The position numbers and the translations under genes are program-made. DNA of 64,000 nucleotides. It comes from Polynucleobacter sp. JS-JIR-II-b4 (lineage in GTDB: Bacteria > Pseudomonadota > Gammaproteobacteria > Burkholderiales > Burkholderiaceae). Positions 32,424-40,883 of this stretch are shown here, one piece after another. The notes under the pieces were generated by a model, which did no database searches, had not been told where the DNA came from, and worked only from the letters and a program-made list of their open reading frames with translations. Numbering within the stretch: position 1 is the first letter of the stretch; each line of letters starts with the position of its first letter. Location of the stretch: positions 1,178,001 through 1,242,000 of the forward strand of contig NZ_CP061306.1 of assembly GCF_018687815.1 (NCBI RefSeq), in the 5' to 3' direction.

Positions 32424-33506
32424 TTAGGCTGTTTCGAACTCAAAAGCGGCCCAATCTCCAAGGCACAGACTAGCATCGATAAAGAAATCCAATATGGCTG
32501 CCTTACTCTGAACCTTGGCTAAAGCATGGTGATCTGAGAGACGCTGGCGCCAATATCGCGACCCTGCCCTGCCATGAGCTAAGCCCAAAATATGCCGTGT
32601 AAATGCGCCAATATAAAAAAGTTTTCCTTTGGCTTGACATTCATCAAACCAAGCCTGAACTTGCCTCACTAGGGCAATCTGAATGCGGTGCCACTCAGTT
32701 TCACTAAAGAGATAGCCGGCAGCATCACCATCGGTATTGATCATGTCATCCCAACCTAGAAGCAATGCAGGAAAATGATATGCCGCCCTTCCCACCATGA
32801 AGCCATCAAAATCATTCCAATGGCCAGCGATTTGCTCATTGGTTTCCAGGCCGCCATTGAGCAGTACTTTGAGATTCGGAAATTGCTTTTGCGCATCCAA
32901 TCTAAGCTGGGCAGCAACTTCATAACGCAATGGTGGCTTACTGCGATTCTCTTTAGGCGATAAACCTTTTAATACGGCATTGCGCGCATGAATAGTGACT
33001 TGACTTGTACCTGCATCAGCCACTGCCAGAATGAAGTTCAATGCAAATTGATAATCGGCTTCAGAATTTGCTGCATCCATCGTATCTAAACCCAAGCGAT
33101 GCTTGACAGAGATTGGGATATCGACTGCACTCTTCATCGAGCGCACACAGTCTGCAACTAAATTAGGCTCGGCCATTAAACAAGCGCCAAAGGCTCCGCG
33201 TTGAACGCGCTCCGATGGGCAACCACAATTGAGGTCTATCTCATCGTAGCCCCACTGTTGTGCCAATTCAGCAGACCTTGCCAAATCAGTTGGCTCCGAT
33301 CCTCCAAGCTGAAGAACAACAGGATGTTGCTCTTGTGAATAATCTAAATGGCGTGGGACATCACCATGCATCAGCGCACCAGTAGTCACCATCTCGGTAT
33401 AGAGAACGGCCTCCTTGGTAAGCGTGCGATGAAAAGAACGGCAATGGCGGTCTGTCCATTCCATCATGGGAGCGACTGCTAACCGTTTCTTTGGGGTATT
33501 CGTCAT
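32424..33506 (-). CDS. dusA: tRNA-dihydrouridine synthase A
   Basis: 360 aa from the ATG at 33506 (a TTG three codons upstream is less likely). The DUS fold starts AVAPMMEWTDRHCRSFHR, with QLGGSEPTDLARSAELA, EIDLNCGCPSERVQRGAFG and GACLM, where the catalytic cysteine is in the last motif. FMN-binding positions occur in VKHRLGLD and LLNGGLETNEQI. It reduces uridines 20/20a in the tRNA D loop. It lies 20 bases from the tRNA-His promoter, on the same strand. Confidence 0.95.
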   Translation of the reverse strand: MTNTPKKRLAVAPMMEWTDRHCRSFHRTLTKEAVLYTEMVTTGALMHGDVPRHLDYSQEQHPVVLQLGGSEPTDLARSAELAQQWGYDEIDLNCGCPSERVQRGAFGACLMAEPNLVADCVRSMKSAVDIPISVKHRLGLDTMDAANSEADYQFALNFILAVADAGTSQVTIHARNAVLKGLSPKENRSKPPLRYEVAAQLRLDAQKQFPNLKVLLNGGLETNEQIAGHWNDFDGFMVGRAAYHFPALLLGWDDMINTDGDAAGYLFSETEWHRIQIALVRQVQAWFDECQAKGKLFYIGAFTRHILGLAHGRAGSRYWRQRLSDHHALAKVQSKAAILDFFIDASLCLGDWAAFEFETA

Positions 33507-33549
33507 GAACTTCAATTAAATTGCGAGTGATCGCTATTTTAAATGCATT

Positions 33550-33569
33550 AGGGCAACCTAAGTTGCCCT
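33550..33569 (-). terminator. hairpin after the 87-aa gene, before dusA
   Basis: AGGGCAAC and GTTGCCCT pair perfectly around a four-base loop. It lies 25 bases past the stop of the 87-aa gene on the minus strand. The following tail (AATGCATTTAAAA) is A/T-rich rather than a T-run, so it is a plausible but weak terminator. Confidence 0.5.
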
Positions 33570-33593
33570 TGCAGTAAAACAAATAATTCTTGA

Positions 33594-33857
33594 TTAACGC
33601 AATTTTTCGAGCCTAGCTTCTAACTCCACCGCAAGATCCAAAGCCCCCATATAGCCAGACTTTAGATGATTCGGTAAATCGGGGTCGCCCACCATTGCAC
33701 CTAGAGTTTCCACTAAGCTGAAAATAATTCCTTTAGCAGCGCCAGGTGCAATCGTATTGTTTTCCACAGCTTCATCAATATGATTTACTGCATCTAAAAA
33801 ATAGTCATGCCCTGGAAGGCCATCAGACCCTAAGGGTTCTTGAGTTTCATTCTTCAT
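33594..33857 (-). CDS. small hypothetical protein
   Basis: 87 aa, acidic, no membrane segment or signal peptide. Predicted to be mostly helical: HDYFLDAVNHIDEAVENNTI, AAKGIIFSLVETLGAM, and a C-terminal helix LDLAVELEARLEKLR. I do not recognise the family. It is transcribed leftward 23 bases after the 127-aa eRF1-like gene and may be co-expressed with it. A reasonable ATG start and good spacing make it more than a chance frame. Confidence 0.6.
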   Translation of the reverse strand: MKNETQEPLGSDGLPGHDYFLDAVNHIDEAVENNTIAPGAAKGIIFSLVETLGAMVGDPDLPNHLKSGYMGALDLAVELEARLEKLR

Positions 33858-33880
33858 TTTTCGTTTCCTTAAATGACTCT

Positions 33881-34264
33881 TTAAATCATCTGATCTACTT
33901 TATAGAAAAACTTGCGTGCATATGCAAGAATTTCTTTATCAGTAGGATGATCAACCGTTTCTACGCCAACAATTTTTTCTGCGATATTGGCATCATGCTT
34001 ATGCGCATGCTTGATGAGTTCTAGTTTTGCAGAGCCTGGGCCAAGAATCAAAATCTCTTTAGATTCATTCACGGCATTAATAACTGAATGCAAGTATTTG
34101 GAATCTAAAGCCAGTTTGCCGCTACCGACTTCATTGGCTTTGTGATGCAGATGCGTATGAGTACTCTTGCTACGAATCACTTCGGCTTCGCTAGCCCCTT
34201 CGCTCAAGAACATTACGTGAGCTTCTTTATGGTCGATCCAGATTACTGCATGATTTAATGACAT
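33881..34264 (-). CDS. small protein resembling an eRF1-type domain ('translational machinery protein')
   Basis: 127 aa from the ATG at 34264 (MSLNHAVIWIDHKEAHVMFL); the open frame goes 16 codons further up without a good start. Histidine-rich middle (THTHLHHKANEVG). The second half, ILILGPGSAKLELIKHAHKH and ETVDHPTDKEILAYARKFF, looks like the small bacterial relatives of the archaeal/eukaryotic release factor domain. Relatives are usually labelled translational machinery protein, a name without experimental support that I know of. Possible roles are ribosome rescue or stress response. Confidence 0.6.
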   Translation of the reverse strand: MSLNHAVIWIDHKEAHVMFLSEGASEAEVIRSKSTHTHLHHKANEVGSGKLALDSKYLHSVINAVNESKEILILGPGSAKLELIKHAHKHDANIAEKIVGVETVDHPTDKEILAYARKFFYKVDQMI

Positions 34265-34371
34265 ATTCTTCCTATGATTAGTATTAACTACCCCTTCAGA
34301 ATACTCCTGCAATGCTTGAGGATTAGTGAAAAATCACTGAGGAATCGCTATTAGGCTTAATTTATATCAAA

Positions 34372-34401
34372 TTGTTTCTATTAGTATTAAATTCGTATAC
34401 T
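34372..34401 (+). promoter_or_regulatory. promoter of the FMN glutamate synthase-like gene
   Basis: TTGTTT (34372-34377) and TATACT (34396-34401), 18 bases apart, 26 bases upstream of the ATG. Four of six and five of six matches to the sigma70 consensus. Confidence 0.5.
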
Positions 34402-34426
34402 CAGACCATTCACATTTAAGCTCATT

Positions 34427-36067
34427 ATGGCCATGTCCCCCAATAAATACCTACCTATTCGATATATTCCATTTTGCCTTTGCATCCTAGGGGCTATTGT
34501 CAGTTTTTCCTCTTTGCCACTACACCCACAAGCTTGGAATTTTTTCCTACTATTTGGTTTTTTATCATTCGTGGGTATGTATGACGTCTCGCAAACTAAA
34601 GCAGCCATTCTTCGCAACTATCCCGTTATCGGTCACTTGCGTTTCATGCTCGAATTTATTCGCCCTGAAATTCGCCAGTACTTTATCGAGGGCGACAATG
34701 ATGAGACCCCTTTCTCAAAAGAACAGCGCACACTAGTCTATTCACGTGCTAAGGCTGTACCGGATCAAATTCCTTTCGGCACCACTCTGGATGTCATGGC
34801 CCCTGGCTATCAATGGATTAATCAATCATTGGCACCTACCCGCTTACCTAGCCACGATTTCCGGGTCGAGATTGGCGGCAAAGATTGCACACAGAAATAT
34901 TCAGCCAGTATTTTCAATATCTCGGCAATGAGCTTTGGGTCACTTAGTGCCAATGCTATATTGGCTTTAAATCTTGGCGCTAAAAAAGGTGGCTTTGCTC
35001 ATGACACCGGCGAAGGCTCAATCTCTCAATACCATCGCGTGCATGGTGGCGATCTTATCTGGGAAATTGGTTCGGGCTACTTTGGCTGCCGTAATTCCGA
35101 TGGTACTTTTAATGAAAGTAAATACGCGGAGAATGCTTTAGACCCTCAGGTCAAAATGATTGAGATTAAACTCAGTCAAGGCGCTAAGCCTGGTCATGGC
35201 GGCATCTTGCCAGGCTCTAAGGTAACGGCTGAGATTGCTGCTGCACGTGGCGTCAAGGAGGGTGAAGCCTGCATCTCGCCTGCCTCACATAGCGCATTCT
35301 CAACCCCGCTTGAGCTCATTCACTTTGTGAAGAAATTACGCGATCTGTCTGGCGGTAAGCCAGTTGGTTTCAAGTTTTGTGTTGGCCACCCATGGGAATG
35401 GTTTGGCATTGTTAAGGCTATGCTGGAAACTGGTATTTATCCAGACTTTATTGTGGTCGATGGCTCTGAAGGTGGAACCGGTGCATCACCGGTTGAGTTC
35501 ACCAATCATGTGGGTACACCGCTTCAAGAAGGTCTACGTCTTGTGCATAACACCCTAGTAGGAGTTAACCTACGGGATCAAATTAAGATTGGCTGCGCTG
35601 GAAAGATCATTAGCGCGTTTGATATGGCCGTAGTTTTTGCCCTAGGTACTGACTGGTGCAATAGTGCACGTGGCTTTATGTTCTCAATTGGGTGCATCCA
35701 GGCTCAGGTATGCAATACGGGCAACTGCCCTACTGGCGTCACCACACAGAATGCATTGCGCCAGAAAGCTTTAGTGGTGCCCAACAAGGCAGAACGAGTA
35801 TATAACTTTCATAATGAAACCTTGAAGACCTTGAAAGAACTTGTCGAGGCGGCCGGCTTACATCACCCTAGTGAAATTGATGCCCCTCATATCATTCGAC
35901 GCATTAACAAGCATGAAGTGCGCCTTCTATCTTTCCTATTGCCAGAGATGCCTGCCGGCTTGTTACTCAAGGCAGAACACATAGATCCAAGTCTGAATCT
36001 GCCCAGGGTATTTGAGCTGTATTGGCACAAGTCCCAAGCTCAAAGCTTTGCTGCCTTAAAGAATTAA
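34427..36067 (+). CDS. membrane-anchored FMN-binding glutamate synthase family protein
   Basis: 546 aa. Two N-terminal membrane helices (about residues 10-28 and 34-52) precede a GltS FMN domain. It has YSASIFNISAMSFGSLSANA, GAKKGGFAHDTGEGSIS, KPGHGGILPGSKVT, DGSEGGTGASPVEF and the cysteine cluster GCIQAQVCNTGNCPTG for a [3Fe-4S] centre. It lacks the glutaminase and the GXGXG domains of full glutamate synthase, as in YerD-type relatives. Electron donor and physiological reaction are not known. Its 3' end overlaps the convergent RluA-like gene by 12 bases. Confidence 0.88.
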   Translation: MAMSPNKYLPIRYIPFCLCILGAIVSFSSLPLHPQAWNFFLLFGFLSFVGMYDVSQTKAAILRNYPVIGHLRFMLEFIRPEIRQYFIEGDNDETPFSKEQRTLVYSRAKAVPDQIPFGTTLDVMAPGYQWINQSLAPTRLPSHDFRVEIGGKDCTQKYSASIFNISAMSFGSLSANAILALNLGAKKGGFAHDTGEGSISQYHRVHGGDLIWEIGSGYFGCRNSDGTFNESKYAENALDPQVKMIEIKLSQGAKPGHGGILPGSKVTAEIAAARGVKEGEACISPASHSAFSTPLELIHFVKKLRDLSGGKPVGFKFCVGHPWEWFGIVKAMLETGIYPDFIVVDGSEGGTGASPVEFTNHVGTPLQEGLRLVHNTLVGVNLRDQIKIGCAGKIISAFDMAVVFALGTDWCNSARGFMFSIGCIQAQVCNTGNCPTGVTTQNALRQKALVVPNKAERVYNFHNETLKTLKELVEAAGLHHPSEIDAPHIIRRINKHEVRLLSFLLPEMPAGLLLKAEHIDPSLNLPRVFELYWHKSQAQSFAALKN

Positions 36068-36958
36068 TTCTTGAAGGCTCTTGAAGGCTCTTAGATCTCC
36101 AGTTATTGGATCTTTAAATGTAATTTCTTTGGCCAATAGCTGTAATGGTTTAGAGAAATCTAAATCGTATTCTTGATACGGCGTGAGAACAGGGTAAATC
36201 TGGTCATGCTTTATTGGAATACTTAGAGCATTGAGATGACAACGCAATTGATGCTTTTTACCGCTACCTGGTGTTAATCGGTATTTAGCCCATGACTTAT
36301 TTTTTTCTATGAGCTCGATAAATGTGTCTGCGTTTGACTCACCTGCCGCCTCCCGCATCTGCAGAAAATGTTCTGATTCTTCAAGGCGGCTTTGATAAGT
36401 CAAGGGGAGTTTTTTCTCCAGGTCCTCGGAGTATGGTGCTATTGCCTCATAAACTTTGTTGACCGCCCTATCCCTGAACAAATTTTGGTATTGAGCTCTT
36501 TCATCAGGCTTTACAGAAAAAATGACCAAGCCAGCAGTGTCGCGATCAATGCGATGTATTGGACTGAGTGTTTGGATGCCCGCTCTTTTCTTAAGTCTAT
36601 TTAATAAGGTTTGATGCAGGTAAAGTCCACTTGGCGTTACTGGCAGGAAATGAGGCTTATCTGCAACCAGAATATGCTCATCCTGAAAAAGAATCCGTTC
36701 CTCAAAAGGAATGTTAGGCTCACGAGCGAGGCGCCGGAAGTACAGTAGATGAGTATTTGGCAGGTAAGGACTATTTGCGGCCAGGGCTTGGCCGTCTTGA
36801 TCTAAGATGAGGCCTTCATCGAAACGTTGCTCCCACTCATCTCCTGGAATATGGGGGAATTGCTCTATAAAGAATTGCAGCAAATTCAGGTGAGCTTGAT
36901 CAGCAGGCAAATACACCCGCGATGCTGAGACTCCTTCTGAATTAACTTTTGTGCTCAT
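36056..36958 (-). CDS. RluA family pseudouridine synthase
   Basis: 300 aa. The catalytic loop is SPIHRIDRDTAGLVIFSVKP (Asp nucleophile). DEHILVADKPHFLPVTPSG and KVYEAIAP follow family order, as do LTPGSGKKHQLRCHLNALSI and PIKHDQIYP. The N-terminal part before residue 90 is not an S4 domain and resembles the TruC/RluA-like group. The RNA target is unknown. It is transcribed leftward 59 bases after the methylmalonyl-CoA decarboxylase-like gene. Confidence 0.88.
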   Translation of the reverse strand: MSTKVNSEGVSASRVYLPADQAHLNLLQFFIEQFPHIPGDEWEQRFDEGLILDQDGQALAANSPYLPNTHLLYFRRLAREPNIPFEERILFQDEHILVADKPHFLPVTPSGLYLHQTLLNRLKKRAGIQTLSPIHRIDRDTAGLVIFSVKPDERAQYQNLFRDRAVNKVYEAIAPYSEDLEKKLPLTYQSRLEESEHFLQMREAAGESNADTFIELIEKNKSWAKYRLTPGSGKKHQLRCHLNALSIPIKHDQIYPVLTPYQEYDLDFSKPLQLLAKEITFKDPITGDLRAFKSLQELIL

Positions 36959-37017
36959 AGCGCCCCATAGATAGAGGCCCTATTTTATGCTTTTCCCTGA
37001 GCGTTATTAGCGTTGCT

Positions 37018-37806
37018 TTATTTGGCCTGACCAAATACTGGGTCGCGTTTTTCCAGGAAAGCAGTAATACCCTCTCGGTAGTCACTCCCCATATACACAT
37101 TCTTGCGCAAGGATTGTAGGTGTTCAAATACGGCGGGATTCATTACAGCAGCATCTGATAGCATTTGCGCCTGAGCTTTAAGTACTGAGTTAGCCTGAGG
37201 CGAACGTGAAGCAATGGTTCGGGCCATTTGGTAGGTTTTGGACTCTAGTTCGCCAGAGACATATAGATGGTTGAGAATGCCAATCTGCAAGGCACGATCC
37301 GCGCCAATAGGATCAGCAGTCAGAAACATTTCTTTGACAACATTCAAGGGCATGCGGGACATGAAGTGCAAAATGCCGCTCGCGGTATAAGGTAGGCCCA
37401 ACTTGGCTGGTGTAATCGCAAAGGTGGAGTCATGATCGCCAATAGCAATATCGCAACTCATAATCAAATCAGTTGAAGCGCCCCATACCGAACCATCTAC
37501 CATGGCTATCACCGGCGCTCTAAAGGCTCTGATGGATTGCAGCAAAACCATGACAGGGTCATCAGCGGGCAAGGGATCCCGCTCTGATCTAGGCAATTCC
37601 ATCACATCATGACCTGCAGACCAAACTTTATTCTTTTGATCCGACCTCAAAACCAAGACCCGCACATCTTGCTTGCCAAACTCTTCTAGCGCGTGGTGCA
37701 TCTCTTCTATTAAGCACTCACTTAATGCATTACGCTTGTCGTAGTGATTAAACCGAATTGTGGCGATTAAATCAGCTTGCTCTGTTTTGATATATTGATA
37801 GTTCAA
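37018..37806 (-). CDS. enoyl-CoA hydratase family, methylmalonyl-CoA decarboxylase-like
   Basis: 262 aa of the crotonase fold. Its sequence follows E. coli ScpB/YgfG closely: NALSECLIEEMHHAL, VWSAGHDVMELPRSERDPLP (oxyanion hole and family-specific loop), VDGSVWGASTDLIMSCDIAI, FAITPAKLGLPYTASGI and SDYREGITAFLEKRDPVFG. The expected reaction is (R)-methylmalonyl-CoA to propionyl-CoA. It is the last gene of the GST-cupin-unknown-phaZ-unknown run, so it may supply or consume C3 units linked to polyhydroxyalkanoate turnover. The scpB symbol is avoided because segregation protein ScpB is also in this window. Confidence 0.82.
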   Translation of the reverse strand: MNYQYIKTEQADLIATIRFNHYDKRNALSECLIEEMHHALEEFGKQDVRVLVLRSDQKNKVWSAGHDVMELPRSERDPLPADDPVMVLLQSIRAFRAPVIAMVDGSVWGASTDLIMSCDIAIGDHDSTFAITPAKLGLPYTASGILHFMSRMPLNVVKEMFLTADPIGADRALQIGILNHLYVSGELESKTYQMARTIASRSPQANSVLKAQAQMLSDAAVMNPAVFEHLQSLRKNVYMGSDYREGITAFLEKRDPVFGQAK

Positions 37807-37839
37807 AATACTGTCTCTAATTTTATATTTACGTCGTTG

Positions 37840-38055
37840 TTAGGCTGCAATCAAAATATCACCCAGCTCCATCTTTTCCCACCAGATAAAGGGCAAAAGA
37901 TAGACTGGCTCACCAGCATCCTGAAGAATTTCCAGCGCACCATCATTGGTCTTGTTGGCCTCATACTTTCCAGGGTTTAGAGGTCTGCAGCCATTATCCG
38001 TACCATCATTACGACGCATTCTGGCAATGATATTTCGAGTGATATAGACGACCAT
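37840..38055 (-). CDS. small protein of unknown function downstream of phaZ
   Basis: 71 aa, soluble, no signal peptide. It starts MVVYITRNIIARMRRNDGTD and ends YLLPFIWWEKMELGDILIAA, with an aromatic LPFIWW patch near the C-terminus. No family recognised. A Shine-Dalgarno AGGAGG lies just upstream of its ATG, and it sits 12 bases after phaZ and 33 before the decarboxylase-like gene, same strand. That strongly supports a real gene. Confidence 0.65.
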   Translation of the reverse strand: MVVYITRNIIARMRRNDGTDNGCRPLNPGKYEANKTNDGALEILQDAGEPVYLLPFIWWEKMELGDILIAA

Positions 38056-38067
38056 ATTTCCTCCTAA

Positions 38068-39285
38068 TTAAAGTGCTGACTGAATGTGGTTGCGAACTAC
38101 TGGATAAATCTGGCTTTCCCAGCGTTTCCCATTAAATACCCCGTAATGGCCGACGCCCGCTTGTAAGTGATGTGACTTCCTGTATCCAGGGAGACCAGAA
38201 CAGAGATCTTGCGCTGCTAAAGTTTGTCCAATACCACAGATATCATCTCGCTCACCTTCAACGGTGAGCAGAAATGTTTTCTTAATCAGTTTTGGATTCA
38301 CTAGCCTACCTTGGTATGTCAAAGTTCCATTAGCTAGATCGCGATCCATAAATACTTTCTTAATAGTTTCTAAATAGAAAGGCCCTGACAAATCCATAAT
38401 TGCAAAATATTCTTCATAAAAATCATGAATCACATCCGCCTTCTCATCGTCACCATTAACACGATACTCATATAGCTTTCTGAAGGACTCTGCGTGGCGA
38501 TCGGGATTCATACTCATAAATGCCATCAGCTGCAAGAAGCCCGGATAGACTTTGCGCCCAGTACCATTGAATTGATTTGGAATAACCCCGATGAGCTTTT
38601 CTTCAAACCAAGACATGGGTTTGCTGGTAGCTAATTCATTGACCTTTGTTGGGCTTTGACTGACATCAATCGGCCCAGCCATCAAGGTCAAGCTTGCCGG
38701 GACATAGGGACTCTTGTCTTCAGACATGATGGCTGTGGCTGCTAAGCAGGCTACTGTTGGCTGACATACCGCCATCAGGTGGGTTTGAGGTCCGATCACC
38801 TGCAAGAAGTTAATGATGTGCTCGACATAAGCATCAAAGTCAAAGTCGCCACAACTCAATGGAATGTCACGAATGTTCAACCAATCAGTTACATAAACTT
38901 CATGATCAGTTAAAAGTGTCTTAATGGTTCCAGCCAACAAAGTAGCAAAGTGTCCTGACATTGGAGCAACTAAGAGGATTTTAGGTTGACCAGAAATGTT
39001 GGGCTTTGAAAATCGAATCAAGTTACAAAAATGCGTTGAGTAAATTAATTCCTCTGTAACAGGCTGCTCCACCCCAAATGAATCCATAACAGATTGAATT
39101 TTAAAGTCAGGTCTTGTATGCGTAAACCCAAGCAAAGAAATTTGCTCATAGTGCGCAGCCAATCGCTGCATAGGGTTAAGAGAAAAGTTTCCAAACCAAT
39201 TAGTAGAGACGCGCTCTGACGCTTTTGCAAACATCCGAACCGGATTATGCAAATTAGCAAAGGTTTGATAAGCTTTGTACATCAT
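38068..39285 (-). CDS. phaZ: intracellular polyhydroxyalkanoate depolymerase
   Basis: 405 aa of the intracellular short-chain PHA depolymerase type. The nucleophile is a cysteine, THLMAVCQPTVACLAA (Cys174), as in Cupriavidus PhaZa1. The oxyanion region is ILLVAPMSGHFATLLAGT and the catalytic histidine lies in GVGHYGVFNGKRW. VYVTDWLNIRDIPLS is also family-typical. It releases 3-hydroxybutyrate from stored polymer in the cytoplasm. The start overlaps the upstream 112-aa gene by four bases (ATGA). Confidence 0.93.
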   Translation of the reverse strand: MMYKAYQTFANLHNPVRMFAKASERVSTNWFGNFSLNPMQRLAAHYEQISLLGFTHTRPDFKIQSVMDSFGVEQPVTEELIYSTHFCNLIRFSKPNISGQPKILLVAPMSGHFATLLAGTIKTLLTDHEVYVTDWLNIRDIPLSCGDFDFDAYVEHIINFLQVIGPQTHLMAVCQPTVACLAATAIMSEDKSPYVPASLTLMAGPIDVSQSPTKVNELATSKPMSWFEEKLIGVIPNQFNGTGRKVYPGFLQLMAFMSMNPDRHAESFRKLYEYRVNGDDEKADVIHDFYEEYFAIMDLSGPFYLETIKKVFMDRDLANGTLTYQGRLVNPKLIKKTFLLTVEGERDDICGIGQTLAAQDLCSGLPGYRKSHHLQAGVGHYGVFNGKRWESQIYPVVRNHIQSAL

Positions 39286-39620
39286 CTATGGGCACCGCTT
39301 TCTATATGACGCAATGCTCGTTCTGTAGTTTTGAGTGCTGGGTCAAATACCCTACTCAAAGACACATCATTGGCAATAATGGCTGCGGTTTGTGCTGCAC
39401 GTGCTGCAACGATGGATAAATTCACGAAACCAGCAACATTAAAAGTTTTGAGAAGGTCGGGTAACTCTTCGTCGTCTGAAGCAACTTCGCCAGCCTCTAT
39501 CTTTTGATAAAGCTCGCGGTAGTAACTCTTCATACCATCGAGCTCCTCAGCAATCGTCATAATCCGCTGAAACAAGACCGCAAAGTCTGATGCCAGCGCA
39601 TTGTTTTTGACTACTTCCAT
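39282..39620 (-). CDS. protein of unknown function coupled to phaZ
   Basis: 112 aa, predicted all-helical, no signal or membrane segment. The first third is NALASDFAVLFQRIMTIAEE and the middle acidic (EVASDDEELPDLL). The later part is an alanine-rich amphipathic helix (FVNLSIVAARAAQTAAII). I do not recognise the family. It overlaps the cupin gene by 10 bases and phaZ by 4, so the three are made together. An amphipathic Ala-rich helix next to phaZ invites the idea of a phasin-like or depolymerase-binding protein, which is speculation. Confidence 0.75.
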   Translation of the reverse strand: MEVVKNNALASDFAVLFQRIMTIAEELDGMKSYYRELYQKIEAGEVASDDEELPDLLKTFNVAGFVNLSIVAARAAQTAAIIANDVSLSRVFDPALKTTERALRHIESGAHR

Positions 39621-40048
39621 GGAGTTACTCCTGGGACCTCGGCTGGAGCAACAGAAACTGGGATGGTTCCAAAGTCCGCAGGGCCCACTATCTCGAGATA
39701 TTCCATGTCGGGTGAATAGTCAAAAAGGAAATGGGTGATGCCCGGCATTTGATGAACAACATCGCCCGCCTCAACTAAGGTGACCTTATCTTCATACATA
39801 AACTTGGCCCAGCCTTTAGTCATAATGACAATCTGGAACTCTGCTACGTGATAGTGCCAACCAGTACCATTCTCTGGTGGCTTATTGGCCTTCACGAGAT
39901 GAGCGATGACCTTACCCTTGGTGGCCTTCGCTACACCCAAGTCTTTGTAGAGAAAAAAATCTCTCAGACCGCCTGGTAAAAACTGAGTATCGGCAGGTTT
40001 TACATGAGAAAACTCGGTATCACTTTTAAATTTTACGGGTGCGTTCAT
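39611..40048 (-). CDS. cupin domain protein
   Basis: 145 aa with a single cupin barrel. Motif 1 is NGTGWHYHVAEFQIVIMTKG (two His and a Glu as metal ligands). Motif 2 is LVEAGDVVHQMPGITHFLFD with the last His. A long N-terminal arm (FLPGGLRDFFLYKDLGVAKA) precedes it. It may be a small dioxygenase, an isomerase or a ligand-binding protein. It starts two bases after the GST gene ends. Confidence 0.85.
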   Translation of the reverse strand: MNAPVKFKSDTEFSHVKPADTQFLPGGLRDFFLYKDLGVAKATKGKVIAHLVKANKPPENGTGWHYHVAEFQIVIMTKGWAKFMYEDKVTLVEAGDVVHQMPGITHFLFDYSPDMEYLEIVGPADFGTIPVSVAPAEVPGVTPWK

Positions 40049-40050
40049 TT

Positions 40051-40710
40051 TTAAAACTCCACTTCAAGTTCTTCAATGTCATCGGGTTCTTCGAGGGCGC
40101 CCATCACCCATTCCTTCATCTCAGGCATCGCCATGATGTGCGTGCAGTAATCCCTGCTCGCCTTGTCCAGCTCTACGTGATACGTCAAGAATCTTGTGAC
40201 CACTGGCGCAAACATGGCGTCAGCTAATGTGGGCTCCTTGCCAAATAAGAAAGGTCCACCGTATGTTGTTAAGCAGTCCTGCCAGATGACTAGAACGCGA
40301 TTAATATCAATTTGCGCTTTTGACCAAACCTTGAATGACTCAAACTTTGCTTTGACATTCATAGGCAAAGAAGCGCGCAAGGCAGAGAAGCCGGAATGCA
40401 TCTCGCCACAGATAGACCGACAATGCGCTCTTGCTACCGGATCCTTGGGTAGCAAATGGGCTTTAGGGTTTAATTCATTAAGATACTCGCCAATGGCCAT
40501 GGTGTCCCATACTTTGCAGCCGTCATGATCTAAACGAGGAACAAGAATGGATGGTGACAAGAGTAAGAGTTCAGCCCGGTTATCCACATCATCCGGATGC
40601 ACCTGCACTTCCTGGAAAGGGAGGCCAGAAAGCTTGAGCATCAACCAACCGCGTAATGACCATGAAGAGTAATTTTTGCTACTAATCGTCAAGGTAGTCT
40701 GCTTAGGCAT
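40051..40710 (-). CDS. glutathione S-transferase family protein
   Basis: 219 aa from the ATG at 40710 (TTG four codons upstream is possible). The N-terminal thioredoxin fold shows TLTISSKNYSSWSLRGWLML, with the Ser/Tyr region that activates glutathione, and SILVPRLDHDGCKVWDTMAI with the cis-Pro. The C-terminal helical domain holds EPTLADAMFAPVVTRFLTYH. It is the first gene of the leftward phaZ operon; the substrate is unknown. It is divergent from the transglutaminase cassette. Confidence 0.87.
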   Translation of the reverse strand: MPKQTTLTISSKNYSSWSLRGWLMLKLSGLPFQEVQVHPDDVDNRAELLLLSPSILVPRLDHDGCKVWDTMAIGEYLNELNPKAHLLPKDPVARAHCRSICGEMHSGFSALRASLPMNVKAKFESFKVWSKAQIDINRVLVIWQDCLTTYGGPFLFGKEPTLADAMFAPVVTRFLTYHVELDKASRDYCTHIMAMPEMKEWVMGALEEPDDIEELEVEF

Positions 40711-40796
40711 AAGAGCTTTCAAATGAGGTACAACTACAACTTATTCCTCCTCAAACAGCGATAGTTAGCTAAATGCCCTGTTTTTGACGTGTTCTG

Positions 40797-40866
40797 CCCA
40801 AATCTGGGCATACCTCACCTTTACGCACCCATCTTGTGCGTCGTAATAATGCACCCTTGTGGTGAA
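40797..40866. promoter_or_regulatory. cluster of inverted repeats in the GST/transglutaminase divergent region
   Basis: Three dyads in 70 bases. TGCCCA-AATC-TGGGCA sits near 40797-40812. ACGCAC-N7-GTGCGT sits at 40823-40841. TGCACC-N5-GGTGAA sits at 40850-40866. The last two share a GCAC-N7-GTG core, 26 bases apart centre to centre, and resemble NtrC boxes. No sigma54 -24/-12 element is visible, so another regulator is possible. A palindrome TTAGCTAA lies at 40765-40772. Confidence 0.45.
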
Positions 40867-40883
40867 CTTATAGACTTTGAGTC

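Noticed and set aside
40850-40883. Sigma54 promoter for the transglutaminase cassette
   Set aside because: NtrC-like boxes prompted the search, but no GG-N10-GC type -24/-12 element was found between them and the ATG.
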